From NCBI GenBank assembly GCA_024279945.1, contig JAJRRA010000076.1:18269-82268 (forward strand): a DNA stretch of 64,000 bases, read 5' to 3'. Position 1 is the stretch's first letter; every line of letters begins with the position of its first letter. Positions 24,375 through 32,867 of this stretch are shown in pieces. The notes under the pieces were generated by a model. It saw only the letters and a list, made by a program, of their open reading frames with translations. It made no database searches and had not been told where the DNA came from. The DNA comes from Gammaproteobacteria bacterium. GTDB taxonomy: Bacteria > Pseudomonadota > Gammaproteobacteria > Xanthomonadales > SZUA-36. A program made the translations under genes and the position numbers.

Positions 24375-27300
24375 ATGGAGATGAAATTCAAAGGTAGCTT
24401 CAAGGTTAGCCTTCCACGCGCAGAGGTATTCGAAGTTCTCTGCGATCCACAGAAATTTGCTCCCATGCTTCCCACCTTTCGCAGCATGGAGATGAAAGAT
24501 GAGCGTACCGCCAATGTACGGATCAAAGTCGGCGTCGGCAGAATCCGTGGTACCGCATCGACTGACCTGACCCTGGAAGAATCCGAGCCGCCCTTACGCG
24601 CCCACTATGTCGGCCGCGGGAAAGTCATGCAGAGCGCGTACCAGATCAGCTACACATTCGACCTGGAAGATACGCCGGATGGTGGCACGCAGATTAACTG
24701 GGCCAGTGATACGGAGTTGGCAGGCAAAATCCTGTCCCTGGCCGGCGGCGGTTTGAAAGGGTATGCAGAAAAAGAGATCAACAAGCTGATCCTCAGTGTG
24801 CAACAGGGCATGACGCCGGGTGCTCCGCCCGTTATCCTGCCGCCGGAGCACGTGGGCTGGTTGACGCGGCTACTCAACTGGCTGCGTGGTGAACCCAAAG
24901 TCGAGCAGGCAGCCGAACCGACTGCGCCGCAAGAGACTTTCCAGGCCTCTGAAGGACTGGCGGCACAACCGGATGATGTGCTTCAGGAGCAGCAGGAGGC
25001 CAGAGATCGAATCAGCAGTATTCTGCAGGTCACACGTAAAGACAAAGCGATGGGCCGCAAGGAAGACAGCCGCTTGGTGCGGGGGCGAGGCTTGTTTGTC
25101 GATGACTACAAACCTGCCGCTACGCATCACATGGCATTGGTGCGTTCACCCTACGCCCATGCCAAAATTCTTAAAATCGATACGACAGCAGCCGAGGCGG
25201 CGCCCGGTGTCATGTGCGTCCTGACCGGAGAGGAACTCGCCGGTCAGATCCAGCCCTTCCTGCAGATCGGAGCACAGGCCTGCGCGCTTATCGAGGACTA
25301 CCCACTGGCAGTGGGGACGGTTCGCTACCAGGGTGATCCGGTGGTAGCTGTGGTGGCTGAAACGCTCAGCCTGGCCCAGGATGCGGTGCAATTGGTGGAT
25401 GTAGAGTACGAAACCCTGGATGTGGTTATCAACTGCGAACAGGCGCTGGAGGGCAAGACCCTGGTGCATGAGCAGATGGGCACCAATGTGGACTGGCAGG
25501 GCGTATACGAGTACGGCGACGTTGACGCTGCTTTCGCTGAGGCAGCCCATGTGGTGAAGATAGACAAGTTGCATTTTCATCGCTTCGGCAGCACTGCTGT
25601 GGAACCGAACGCTGTGGTGGCCACCTGGAACGATGCCCTGGGCGGCATCGACTTTCTCTCCAACACACACATGACCATACCCATCACCATGGTCAGTCTG
25701 GCCCTGGGAGTCAGCGCAGATCGCATCCGTCTGCGCACGGTGGATATCGGCGGTTCCTTCGGCAACAAGATTGGCAATTACCCTTACATGACACTGGCGG
25801 CGATTGCCTCGCGCAAACTCGGCGGCCGTCCGGTGAAATGGATTGAGACCCGCAGTGAGCATATGCAGGCCGGCACGCAGGGCAGCGAGCGCAGCTACTT
25901 TGACACTGAGGTGGCGCTGGACCGGGACGGTGTCATCACCGCCCTTCGCTCCCGCCACGTCGACGACTGCGGTGCTTACACGCGCTACGAACCTCTCGGC
26001 GCCGTGATATGGGCCCAGGTTCTGCCCGCCGCTTACAAACTGCGCAATATCCGTATCGATTTTTCCCAGGAGGTTACCAATAAAGGGCCGGCAGCGCCCA
26101 ACCGGGGTTATTCGCGTCTTCCGCACATGTGGTTTATGGAGCGGGTTGTGGATATTTGTGCCCTCGAATTGGGTATTCCTGCTGACGAGATGCGGGTTCG
26201 CAACTACATTCGGGAGTTTCCCTACGAGACCCCTAACGGGTGTGTCTATGATTCCGGCGACTTCGTCTTGATGCTGGAACAGGCCAAGGATCTGCTGGGC
26301 TGGGATCAGTGGCAGCAGAAAAAAGAGGAAGCGAAACAGCAGGGCCGTCTTATTGGCATCGGAATCGGCACCACGCTGGATTCAGGAACCAATAATTTTG
26401 GCCAGTCGATAATAGTCAATCCGGAATCACCCTTTTCCGGAAATGCCGTACCGGCGATCGCCAAGCTGGATATTGACGGCTCGGTCAGTGTTACCGTCGG
26501 CTCATTCCCACACGGGCAAAGTCATGAAACGGTGGTGGCCCAGGTAGTGGCTGAGGAACTTAGCCTCATTCCGGACATGGTCAATGTCGCCATTGGATTC
26601 GATACGGAACGGAACGTCCACACGGGCCAAAATGGTACTTATGCCAGCCAGTTCGCAGTAACCGGACTGTCAGCCGTGCACGGCGCTGTCGAATTACTCA
26701 AGGCAGAGTTGAAGACTCTGGCTGCTTTTGCCCTCGACGCCGTCGGGGAAGAGTTCGAGTTTGGCATCGGTGAGATGGGACCGGAAGTACGCGTTAAGGG
26801 TAGTGACCGCTGTATCAACTTCTGGATGCTTTCAAATCTGGTTAACGCCAACAGCGCACAGTTGCCGGAAGAACTTCGCAGCCTCGACCTGAATTGCCGT
26901 TACACTTATCGTCCGCCCTTTGATCCCGTGGACCTGGACAAGAAATTCGGTAACCTGACCCTGACCTACGCGATGCAGACGCATCTGTCAGTGGTTGAAA
27001 TCGACCCGGATACCGGTCGCGTTCAAATTCTTGATTACGCCATCGTCGATGATTGCGGTAAGGTGATCAACCCCATGGTCGTGGATGGCCAGGTGCAGGG
27101 CGCTACCGCCCACAGCCTGGGTGCCGTATTGCTGGAGAATATGCCCTATGATGACAGTGGTAACTTGCTGACAGGGTCTTTCACAGACTATGCGCCCATC
27201 ACCATCAACAACATTCCAAAGATTAAATTTGGTCATCGGGAGTCGCCTTCACCGTTCAGCTACAACGGCGCAAAAGGTATGGGTGAGGGCGGTGGTGCGG

Positions 27301-27449
27301 CACTGCACTCCATCGCGTCGGCGGTGCAGGATGCGCTCTTTGCAAAGGGCGTCATCGTGCGTAATTCTCATTGCTCATCCAATGCCGTATTCGACATGTT
27401 GCAGCAACCGAACCGTGAAGGGATGGTGCAGGTGGAAAGCCGTAGCTGA
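24375..27449 (+). CDS. Fusion of CoxG-like SRPBCC domain and molybdenum-binding hydroxylase large subunit
   Basis: A 1024-aa protein. Residues 1-145 are a CoxG-type SRPBCC domain (MKFKGSFKV..AEVFEVLCDP, then a terminal hydrophobic loop). After a linker rich in Pro, Glu and Gln, residues from about 225 form the aldehyde oxidase/xanthine dehydrogenase hammerhead and molybdenum domains. GGSFGNK replaces the usual GGGFGxK; the catalytic Glu is in AKGMGEGG near 970. The loop APNRGYSR near 575 is neither the CoxL form I (AYRCSFR) nor form II (AYRGAGR) loop, so it is not CO dehydrogenase. The substrate is probably an N-heterocycle or aldehyde (inference). CoxG is normally a separate membrane-recruitment protein; its fusion here could tether the enzyme. 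Confidence 0.88.
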   Translation: MEMKFKGSFKVSLPRAEVFEVLCDPQKFAPMLPTFRSMEMKDERTANVRIKVGVGRIRGTASTDLTLEESEPPLRAHYVGRGKVMQSAYQISYTFDLEDTPDGGTQINWASDTELAGKILSLAGGGLKGYAEKEINKLILSVQQGMTPGAPPVILPPEHVGWLTRLLNWLRGEPKVEQAAEPTAPQETFQASEGLAAQPDDVLQEQQEARDRISSILQVTRKDKAMGRKEDSRLVRGRGLFVDDYKPAATHHMALVRSPYAHAKILKIDTTAAEAAPGVMCVLTGEELAGQIQPFLQIGAQACALIEDYPLAVGTVRYQGDPVVAVVAETLSLAQDAVQLVDVEYETLDVVINCEQALEGKTLVHEQMGTNVDWQGVYEYGDVDAAFAEAAHVVKIDKLHFHRFGSTAVEPNAVVATWNDALGGIDFLSNTHMTIPITMVSLALGVSADRIRLRTVDIGGSFGNKIGNYPYMTLAAIASRKLGGRPVKWIETRSEHMQAGTQGSERSYFDTEVALDRDGVITALRSRHVDDCGAYTRYEPLGAVIWAQVLPAAYKLRNIRIDFSQEVTNKGPAAPNRGYSRLPHMWFMERVVDICALELGIPADEMRVRNYIREFPYETPNGCVYDSGDFVLMLEQAKDLLGWDQWQQKKEEAKQQGRLIGIGIGTTLDSGTNNFGQSIIVNPESPFSGNAVPAIAKLDIDGSVSVTVGSFPHGQSHETVVAQVVAEELSLIPDMVNVAIGFDTERNVHTGQNGTYASQFAVTGLSAVHGAVELLKAELKTLAAFALDAVGEEFEFGIGEMGPEVRVKGSDRCINFWMLSNLVNANSAQLPEELRSLDLNCRYTYRPPFDPVDLDKKFGNLTLTYAMQTHLSVVEIDPDTGRVQILDYAIVDDCGKVINPMVVDGQVQGATAHSLGAVLLENMPYDDSGNLLTGSFTDYAPITINNIPKIKFGHRESPSPFSYNGAKGMGEGGGAALHSIASAVQDALFAKGVIVRNSHCSSNAVFDMLQQPNREGMVQVESRS

Positions 27450-27530
27450 TCCGTATTTGTTCCGACACTCGCCTGTGTATGGCGAGTCGAGGAGTGGGTT
27501 TCGATGCTGACCTGGCCGCTCATTGCACCG

Positions 27531-27578
27531 GTCGGCCGCAAGCGGCCTCTTACGTGTAAGAGCGCCCTTGGGCGCGAC
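27531..27578. repeat. Inverted REP pair (BIME-like)
   Basis: Two REP-like hairpins in opposite orientation: 27531-27553 reads as the complement of GTAAGAG-GCCGC-TTGCGGC-CGAC, and 27556-27578 reads GTAAGAG-CGCCC-TTGGGCG-CGAC. Each has a GC stem around a TTG(C/G) loop and the shared GTAAGAG head. This is the layout of Pseudomonas-type bacterial interspersed mosaic elements. Confidence 0.75.
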
Positions 27579-27626
27579 ATGGGGGAAGTGGTCGGCCGGC
27601 GCAGTCATCCTGGCTACGGGTGCTGA

Positions 27627-28904
27627 ATGCCGGATAACAAAGTGTCCGCAGGGTTTTTCTACGGCTGGTGGAATGTGGCGGCCGCCTTTACGGGCATGGG
27701 CTTGAGCTACGCCATGTTCACAGTCTTTGCCTTCGGTACCTTTGTCAAACCGCTTGAAGCCGAATTCGGCTGGCAGCGCGGAGAAATGTCCTTCGCTCTG
27801 ACCATGACCAACATCGCGGTCGTGATCGCCTCACCTTCCCTGGGTTTTATTGTCGACCGCCTGGGTGTTCGCCGGGTGCTGATTCCCTCAACGGTTCTGA
27901 TGGCCCTTGCCGTTGCTTCCATGGTTTTTCTTGGCGGTAACATCTGGCACTTCTACGCTATGTTTCTGCTGATCCCGATGGTGGGTGCAGGTACTCTGCC
28001 ACAAAGCTATTCCCGGGTTATTATCGCCTGGTTTGCACGCCGCCGCGGTATTGCTCTGGGTATTTCACTGGCCGGTTTCGGCGTTGGCGCGGTCATGGTT
28101 CCGGCTTTTGCCCAGTACATGATCGAGCATCATGGCTGGCGTATGGCTTACCTGGGTTTTGCAGCGGCCATTGTATTCATTGCATTGCCCATGGTGTTTT
28201 TCCTGCTCCGGGAAACGCCCGGCGAGATGGGTCTGAGCCCGGATGGAGATCCCCCAAACTATGCGGCAGGCAACGGCGGCGATCAGCTACCGGTCACGGC
28301 ATCCCACATTGGCTTGTCGGGCAGAGAGGCGGCCGGAACCCGAAGTTATTGGTTGATACTGATTTCATTTCTACTGGTTGGTGTTGGCATTACCAGCATT
28401 CTGGCACACCTGGTTCCCCTGCTGATTGGCCGTGGTGTCGCCCCCGGGGTGGCTGCGCTGTGTATGTCCTCCCTGGGCCTGGGTCTGATTTTCGGCCGTA
28501 TATTTGCCGGTTATCTGATGGATCGCTTCTTCGCACCGTATGTCGCTGCAGTCTTTTTGCTCGGACTGGTGGCGGGCATGGTGATTTTGGCGCTTGGCGC
28601 AGACGGTTATATGGTGTTTGTCGCCGCCGTGCTGGTGGGCCTGGCAACCGGTTCGGAGATCAGCGAGATCGCCTATATCGTCAGCCGTTATTTTGGGCCG
28701 CGCGCCTTCGCGCTGAATTACGGCATCATGTTTGCCGCGTTTCAGGTCGGATCGGCGTTTGGGCCGCCGATAATGGGTAGCTATTATGACAAGGCGGGGG
28801 ACTACATAGGAGTGCTTTGGGTGTTGACCGGGGTGGTTTTACTGGGCACCGTATTAATCACCCTGCTGGGAAAGTATCCTGACCTCAGGCTGGAGGAGTC
28901 CTGA
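27627..28904 (+). CDS. MFS transporter (oxalate/formate antiporter / monocarboxylate-like)
   Basis: A 425-aa inner-membrane carrier with 12 hydrophobic helices. Features of the MCT/OFA branch: N-terminal FYGWWNVAAAF, the helix 2-3 loop GFIVDRLGVRRV, and PxSYSRVIIAWFARRRGIALGIS in the region of helix 4-5. It probably takes up an organic anion such as the substrate or an intermediate of the adjoining molybdenum hydroxylase. ATG 27627 lies 177 bp after the hydroxylase gene, beyond the REP pair, so it may have its own promoter. Confidence 0.9.
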   Translation: MPDNKVSAGFFYGWWNVAAAFTGMGLSYAMFTVFAFGTFVKPLEAEFGWQRGEMSFALTMTNIAVVIASPSLGFIVDRLGVRRVLIPSTVLMALAVASMVFLGGNIWHFYAMFLLIPMVGAGTLPQSYSRVIIAWFARRRGIALGISLAGFGVGAVMVPAFAQYMIEHHGWRMAYLGFAAAIVFIALPMVFFLLRETPGEMGLSPDGDPPNYAAGNGGDQLPVTASHIGLSGREAAGTRSYWLILISFLLVGVGITSILAHLVPLLIGRGVAPGVAALCMSSLGLGLIFGRIFAGYLMDRFFAPYVAAVFLLGLVAGMVILALGADGYMVFVAAVLVGLATGSEISEIAYIVSRYFGPRAFALNYGIMFAAFQVGSAFGPPIMGSYYDKAGDYIGVLWVLTGVVLLGTVLITLLGKYPDLRLEES

Positions 28905-28933
28905 TCCGGTAAATTATCCAGTGGTACAAAAAA

Positions 28934-29025
28934 CGTTGCGCTGAGAATCAATAACTAAGTCCCCGAGGAGCAAGACCCCAGGGCTGCGCAAACCTAATAT
29001 CTTTGATAGTTTCCGGAATCAGTGC
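28934..29025. repeat. Copy A of a 92-nt repeated, possibly structured element
   Basis: About 70% identical over its length to 49095-49185. Conserved blocks are CTGAGAATCAA, CCCC(G/T)AGG, GCAAGACCC, a short CCC..AGGG hairpin, ATCTTTG and TCC(G/A)GAA. It lies 30 bp after the transporter gene and 150 bp before the TonB-dependent receptor. The function is unknown; a cis-regulatory RNA, regulator site or miniature mobile element are all possible. Confidence 0.6.
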
Positions 29026-29098
29026 CTATTTTCTGGGTGTCAAACATTTTATGGCGAATAGAAAAACGGTTTTTTTACACGGACTGCTCAGGAAAATA

Positions 29099-29128
29099 TT
29101 TACAAGATATTCTCAGAATCACTATATA
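29099..29128 (+). promoter_or_regulatory. Possible sigma-70 promoter of the TonB-dependent receptor gene
   Basis: TTTACA (29099-29104) and TATATA (29123-29128) with an 18-bp spacer, about 48 bp before the start codon. Confidence 0.4.
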
Positions 29129-29175
29129 GTTGCCATAATGATCGGTCATTGGAATAGCTCTCGGGAGGAGTAATA

Positions 29176-31632
29176 ATGCACAGTCACTTCAAATGGGTTT
29201 TATTGTTCGCAATCAGCATTACGTCACTTGGTATGCCGGTTTTAGCAAGCGCCCAAAATGTCCTGGAAGAAGTCACAGTCACGGCTCAGAAGCGTGAACA
29301 AAGTATGCAGGACGTTGGTATTGCCATTAATGCCTTCACCGGCGATCAAATGAGGGCATTGGGTGTAGAGGACAGTTTTGATATCGCAGCATTTACACCC
29401 GGCGTCCATATCAGTGGAAACATTGCAGGGCAAAACACGCAATTTACCATCCGTGGCGTAACCCAGAACGACTTCAACGACATCATTGAGGCGCCGACTG
29501 CCGTCTACCTCGACGAAGGCTATATTGCTATTGCCCAGGCACAGTCGTTCGCCCTTTTTGATATTAAGCGTGTAGAGATACTGAAAGGCCCGCAGGGAAC
29601 CTTGTACGGCCGTAATGCAACCGGTGGCCTGGTTCATTACGTCAGTAACAAGCCTTCCCTGGATGAGGCCGAAGGTTATCTGGATGTAACCTATGGCATA
29701 TTTGATACGTCCGCAAATGCAGATCAAAAACGCGTTGAAGGCGCTTTTGGCGGCCCTTTAAGCGATACCCTGGCCGCACGTGTGGCCTTTATTTACAACC
29801 AGCACGATGGCTATCTTGATAACCTCTATCCTCTGGATGCGGTAGGTGCGCCCCCGGGACCTGGGGCCGGGGCTGATATGGGCGACGATGACACCATCGG
29901 CTTCCGCGGTTCTTTGCTGTTTGAGCCCAATGATAAATTGTCGGTAAACATGTCCGTCAACATCGTAAACTCAGACCTTTCTACCGGACCCTATCAGTCG
30001 AAACCCACCATTGGTGTCTATAACGCGGATGGGGAGTTGACCAATTCACTTGATGTAGGTCCTGATGAAACCCGCCGGACTATTTGTGCTGATGGCTCGG
30101 ACTGCGGTTCTGATTCGGATGATAATGGGGTTCCGGATGATTTCTTCAATAATGTAACCGGCGCCTTTGGACCCGATGGACTGATTGATGTCGGACGGCC
30201 AGCGGGTGCAGATTTCTGGGGCTATATTGACCCGGACGGTTTGGGCTGGAAAACCTCCGGAGACTTTGCTTTTGATGATTCAGCATTTGTTGATACCTGG
30301 GGCGTTAATCTCAATATCGCCTATGAATTGAACGATTACATGAATCTGACCCTGATTTCAGATTACAAGAGCTATGAGAAATTGGTTTTTATCGATGTGG
30401 ATTCCGGTCCCGCCAATTATCTGGCGAACTATGCCGGTGTGGATGGAAACAGTTTCACTCAGGAAATACGCTTGAATGGTGAAACAGATCGCAGTCGCTG
30501 GGTGCTTGGGTTTTTCTATCTTAATATCGAGTCAGATTCGGATAACGGCCTCAAAATATCAAAGGGAGGCGTTGCGGGTCCTGCAATGGATGTGGGCACA
30601 GACGCTTTGCTGAAGACGGATTCCTACTCTTTGTTTGGCCAGTATGAATGGGATCTGACTGATCAACTCACGCTGATTGGTGGCTTGCGGATTATCCAGG
30701 AAGAAAAGGATTTTCAGTTGCAATCAGGCCTTTATTTTGGAAGCACCGATGCCCGCACCATTCATCAGGGTCCAATATTTCTGCCGCCACTGCCCTTTGG
30801 ACTTGCCACCAAATATGCTGGCAGTTCGTCAGATACCTTATGGGCGGGAAAACTGCAATTGGATTACACGGCGTCGGATCATCTGCTGCTCTATGCCGGC
30901 GTAAACCGTGGTGTTAAAGCCGGAAGCTTCAATGCCCCTCTGCTCGGCTCCTATATTTCATTGTTGTTCGCCCAGGGAAATGATGGCATTCCGTACAAGG
31001 AAGAGATTCTGTGGAACTACGAAGGCGGATTCAAGTACACCATGCTCGATGGCAGAGCCCGTCTGAACGGTTCTGTTTTCTATTACGACTATAAAGACTA
31101 TCAGGCATTTTTGTTTACCGGCATCGGTGGCGTGGTAATTAATGCAGATGCCGAAAACTACGGTGCTGAGTTGGAATTGCAGGTTTCACCATTTGATGGT
31201 TTTGATGCCTTGCTGGGCGTGAGTTGGTATAACGCGACCGTAAAAGATGTCCCGCTTCTTATCGGATCTTCCAACACCCGAAATGTCAATCCGACCTACG
31301 CTCCTGAGTTTCAGGCTACTGCCATGCTCCGTTATGCGTGGCCCGTGTTCAATGGCCTGATGAACATTAGCGGAGATGTCAGCTACTCGGATCAGTTTTA
31401 CTATAATTTGAGAAACTTCGATGCCGATAAGTTCGATAGCTATGTCATGGTTAACGTGGGGCTGGGCTGGGCTAACCAGGATGGTCGTTGGGAAGCACGA
31501 TTCAAGATCAACAACCTGACGGATGAAAAAGCCGGTATTCAGGGCTTCAATATTGCAACCGGTTGCGGCTGTAATGAAATATCGTTCCGCGCGCCACGCT
31601 GGTATGGTTTTTCTATTCGATATAGTTATTGA
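29176..31632 (+). CDS. TonB-dependent outer-membrane receptor
   Basis: An 818-aa outer-membrane transporter. Signal peptide 1-27 (..LASAQ), then a TonB-box-like stretch LEEVTVTAQ at about 30-38 and the plug domain (about 45-160, with IRGV and VEILKGPQGTLYGRNATGG). The barrel runs to the C-terminus, which ends in aromatic FSIRYSY as required for BAM insertion. Acidic Asp/Gly-rich loops at about 315-350 may bind Ca2+. No siderophore-specific mark is seen; in this context it probably imports the island's organic substrate. GGGAGGAG precedes the ATG, and two hairpins follow the stop. Confidence 0.93.
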   Translation: MHSHFKWVLLFAISITSLGMPVLASAQNVLEEVTVTAQKREQSMQDVGIAINAFTGDQMRALGVEDSFDIAAFTPGVHISGNIAGQNTQFTIRGVTQNDFNDIIEAPTAVYLDEGYIAIAQAQSFALFDIKRVEILKGPQGTLYGRNATGGLVHYVSNKPSLDEAEGYLDVTYGIFDTSANADQKRVEGAFGGPLSDTLAARVAFIYNQHDGYLDNLYPLDAVGAPPGPGAGADMGDDDTIGFRGSLLFEPNDKLSVNMSVNIVNSDLSTGPYQSKPTIGVYNADGELTNSLDVGPDETRRTICADGSDCGSDSDDNGVPDDFFNNVTGAFGPDGLIDVGRPAGADFWGYIDPDGLGWKTSGDFAFDDSAFVDTWGVNLNIAYELNDYMNLTLISDYKSYEKLVFIDVDSGPANYLANYAGVDGNSFTQEIRLNGETDRSRWVLGFFYLNIESDSDNGLKISKGGVAGPAMDVGTDALLKTDSYSLFGQYEWDLTDQLTLIGGLRIIQEEKDFQLQSGLYFGSTDARTIHQGPIFLPPLPFGLATKYAGSSSDTLWAGKLQLDYTASDHLLLYAGVNRGVKAGSFNAPLLGSYISLLFAQGNDGIPYKEEILWNYEGGFKYTMLDGRARLNGSVFYYDYKDYQAFLFTGIGGVVINADAENYGAELELQVSPFDGFDALLGVSWYNATVKDVPLLIGSSNTRNVNPTYAPEFQATAMLRYAWPVFNGLMNISGDVSYSDQFYYNLRNFDADKFDSYVMVNVGLGWANQDGRWEARFKINNLTDEKAGIQGFNIATGCGCNEISFRAPRWYGFSIRYSY

Positions 31633-31658
31633 CGAACCAGGCAGAACTATAAAATAAT

Positions 31659-31724
31659 GATGCCACCTCTGGGTGGCATCATACTGCTGACGGACCCCGG
31701 CCTTTTACCGGGGTTCTGTTTTTA
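31659..31724 (+). terminator. Tandem hairpins ending the receptor transcript
   Basis: GATGCCACC / GGTGGCATC (31659-31667, 31672-31680), then ACCCCGG / CCGGGGT (31694-31700, 31708-31714) followed by TCTGTTTTT. The second is a standard rho-independent terminator. Confidence 0.8.
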
Positions 31725-31792
31725 GAGATACACAACACATTTCTGAAGAGTTGAATCTCAAGCTGCCGCACCCGGAATAAGTTCGGGGCAGC

Positions 31793-32836
31793 CTATATGT
31801 GTGGAAAAACTTCCTCCGCAAACCGCTTCAGGATCCGGTGTGATCCTTCTTCATCCTGCGAAGTAATGAAGATGGAAATTTCATTGATCCCGGCCTCTTT
31901 CAGTTCCTTGCCCTTGGCAATGCAATCTTCCGGCGTGCCGGCAATGCAGCACTTCATTGCAACTTCGTCAGTGACCAGTGCTTTGTGTTTCGCCGTCAAA
32001 TCCAGATGCTGATAGAATTTGTATGACTCGGTTACTTTTTTAACCACATCGGCGTGTTCCACGCCCAGCGTGTCGGGCAACCAGGGCTTGTTGGCAATAT
32101 TGCGGGCTGCAGTGGGCCGGACTTCGTCCAGCGCCTTGACGCGGTCGTCATCAATCGCGGCATCGATGGCTGCAATGAAACGTAACGATGTCGCATCTTT
32201 ACCCACACTTTTCGCCCCTTCAATGGCTGACTCGACTGTTTTTCTCACACCCTCGGCATTACCGCCCATATGGCCGTCGACAATCACACCGTCACAAATT
32301 TCCCCGGCGGCTCGCACTGATTTCGGACCCATGCAAGCCAGTTGAATGGGCAGTTCACCCCACTCATCAGCGCCAATAATGCGTATTTTGGTTTCACTGC
32401 CCCAGGTGTTTTCTTCGCGATCGACTCCCCATTCAAGGGCATCCACTTCCTGCCCTTGCAACAGATTACGTACGAATTCTATCCGTTTACGAATCTGAGG
32501 TAACCGGGCGGGCGACAGACCTGCTGTGCGCACGGCTGAATCACCAGCACCCAGGCCGAGGACCGCGCGACCCTTACTCAACATGTTCAAACTCATTGCA
32601 GCATTGGCCGTCACCGCCGGATGCCGTGTCACCAAATTGGTCACACCGGTTCCCAACCGGACTCTTTTTGTCGCCACCGCGCAGGCCGCGAGTGTCACCC
32701 ACACGTCATTCCATATCATTTGTGAATCACCGACATAAACCGTTTCAAAATCACAGGCTTCGGCGGTTTGCGCAAGGCGTACTACCGGGTCCACGCCATT
32801 TCCCGAATGGGGCCATATCATGCAGCTGAATTTCAT
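31793..32836 (-). CDS. LLM-class (luciferase-like, F420/flavin-dependent) oxidoreductase 1, Mer-like
   Basis: A 347-aa TIM-barrel oxidoreductase. Start ATG 32836 follows CGGAGA; the open frame extending to 33130 lies inside the ligase gene and is not homologous. MKFSCMIWPH, ETVYVGDSQM and the loop GLGAGDSAVR are of the type seen in methylenetetrahydromethanopterin reductase and other F420-dependent LLM proteins; the final SIFITSQDEEG segment also fits. Cofactor (F420 or FMN) cannot be fixed by eye, but an FO synthase gene 20 kb away makes a deazaflavin plausible. Last gene of an acyl-CoA dehydrogenase, ligase, LLM unit. Confidence 0.85.
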   Translation of the reverse strand: MKFSCMIWPHSGNGVDPVVRLAQTAEACDFETVYVGDSQMIWNDVWVTLAACAVATKRVRLGTGVTNLVTRHPAVTANAAMSLNMLSKGRAVLGLGAGDSAVRTAGLSPARLPQIRKRIEFVRNLLQGQEVDALEWGVDREENTWGSETKIRIIGADEWGELPIQLACMGPKSVRAAGEICDGVIVDGHMGGNAEGVRKTVESAIEGAKSVGKDATSLRFIAAIDAAIDDDRVKALDEVRPTAARNIANKPWLPDTLGVEHADVVKKVTESYKFYQHLDLTAKHKALVTDEVAMKCCIAGTPEDCIAKGKELKEAGINEISIFITSQDEEGSHRILKRFAEEVFPHI

Positions 32837-32867
32837 GGGCTTTCTCCGTAGCTGGTATCTGGTTTCA

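Noticed and set aside
22994..27449. Aerobic CO dehydrogenase (coxMSL)
   Set aside because: Gene order matches, but the large subunit lacks both the form I AYRCSFR and form II AYRGAGR loops.
28934..29025. TPP riboswitch suggested by CTGAGA and ACCC/AACCT motifs
   Set aside because: The CUGAUCUGG-type core and the closing stem of the TPP aptamer are missing in both copies.
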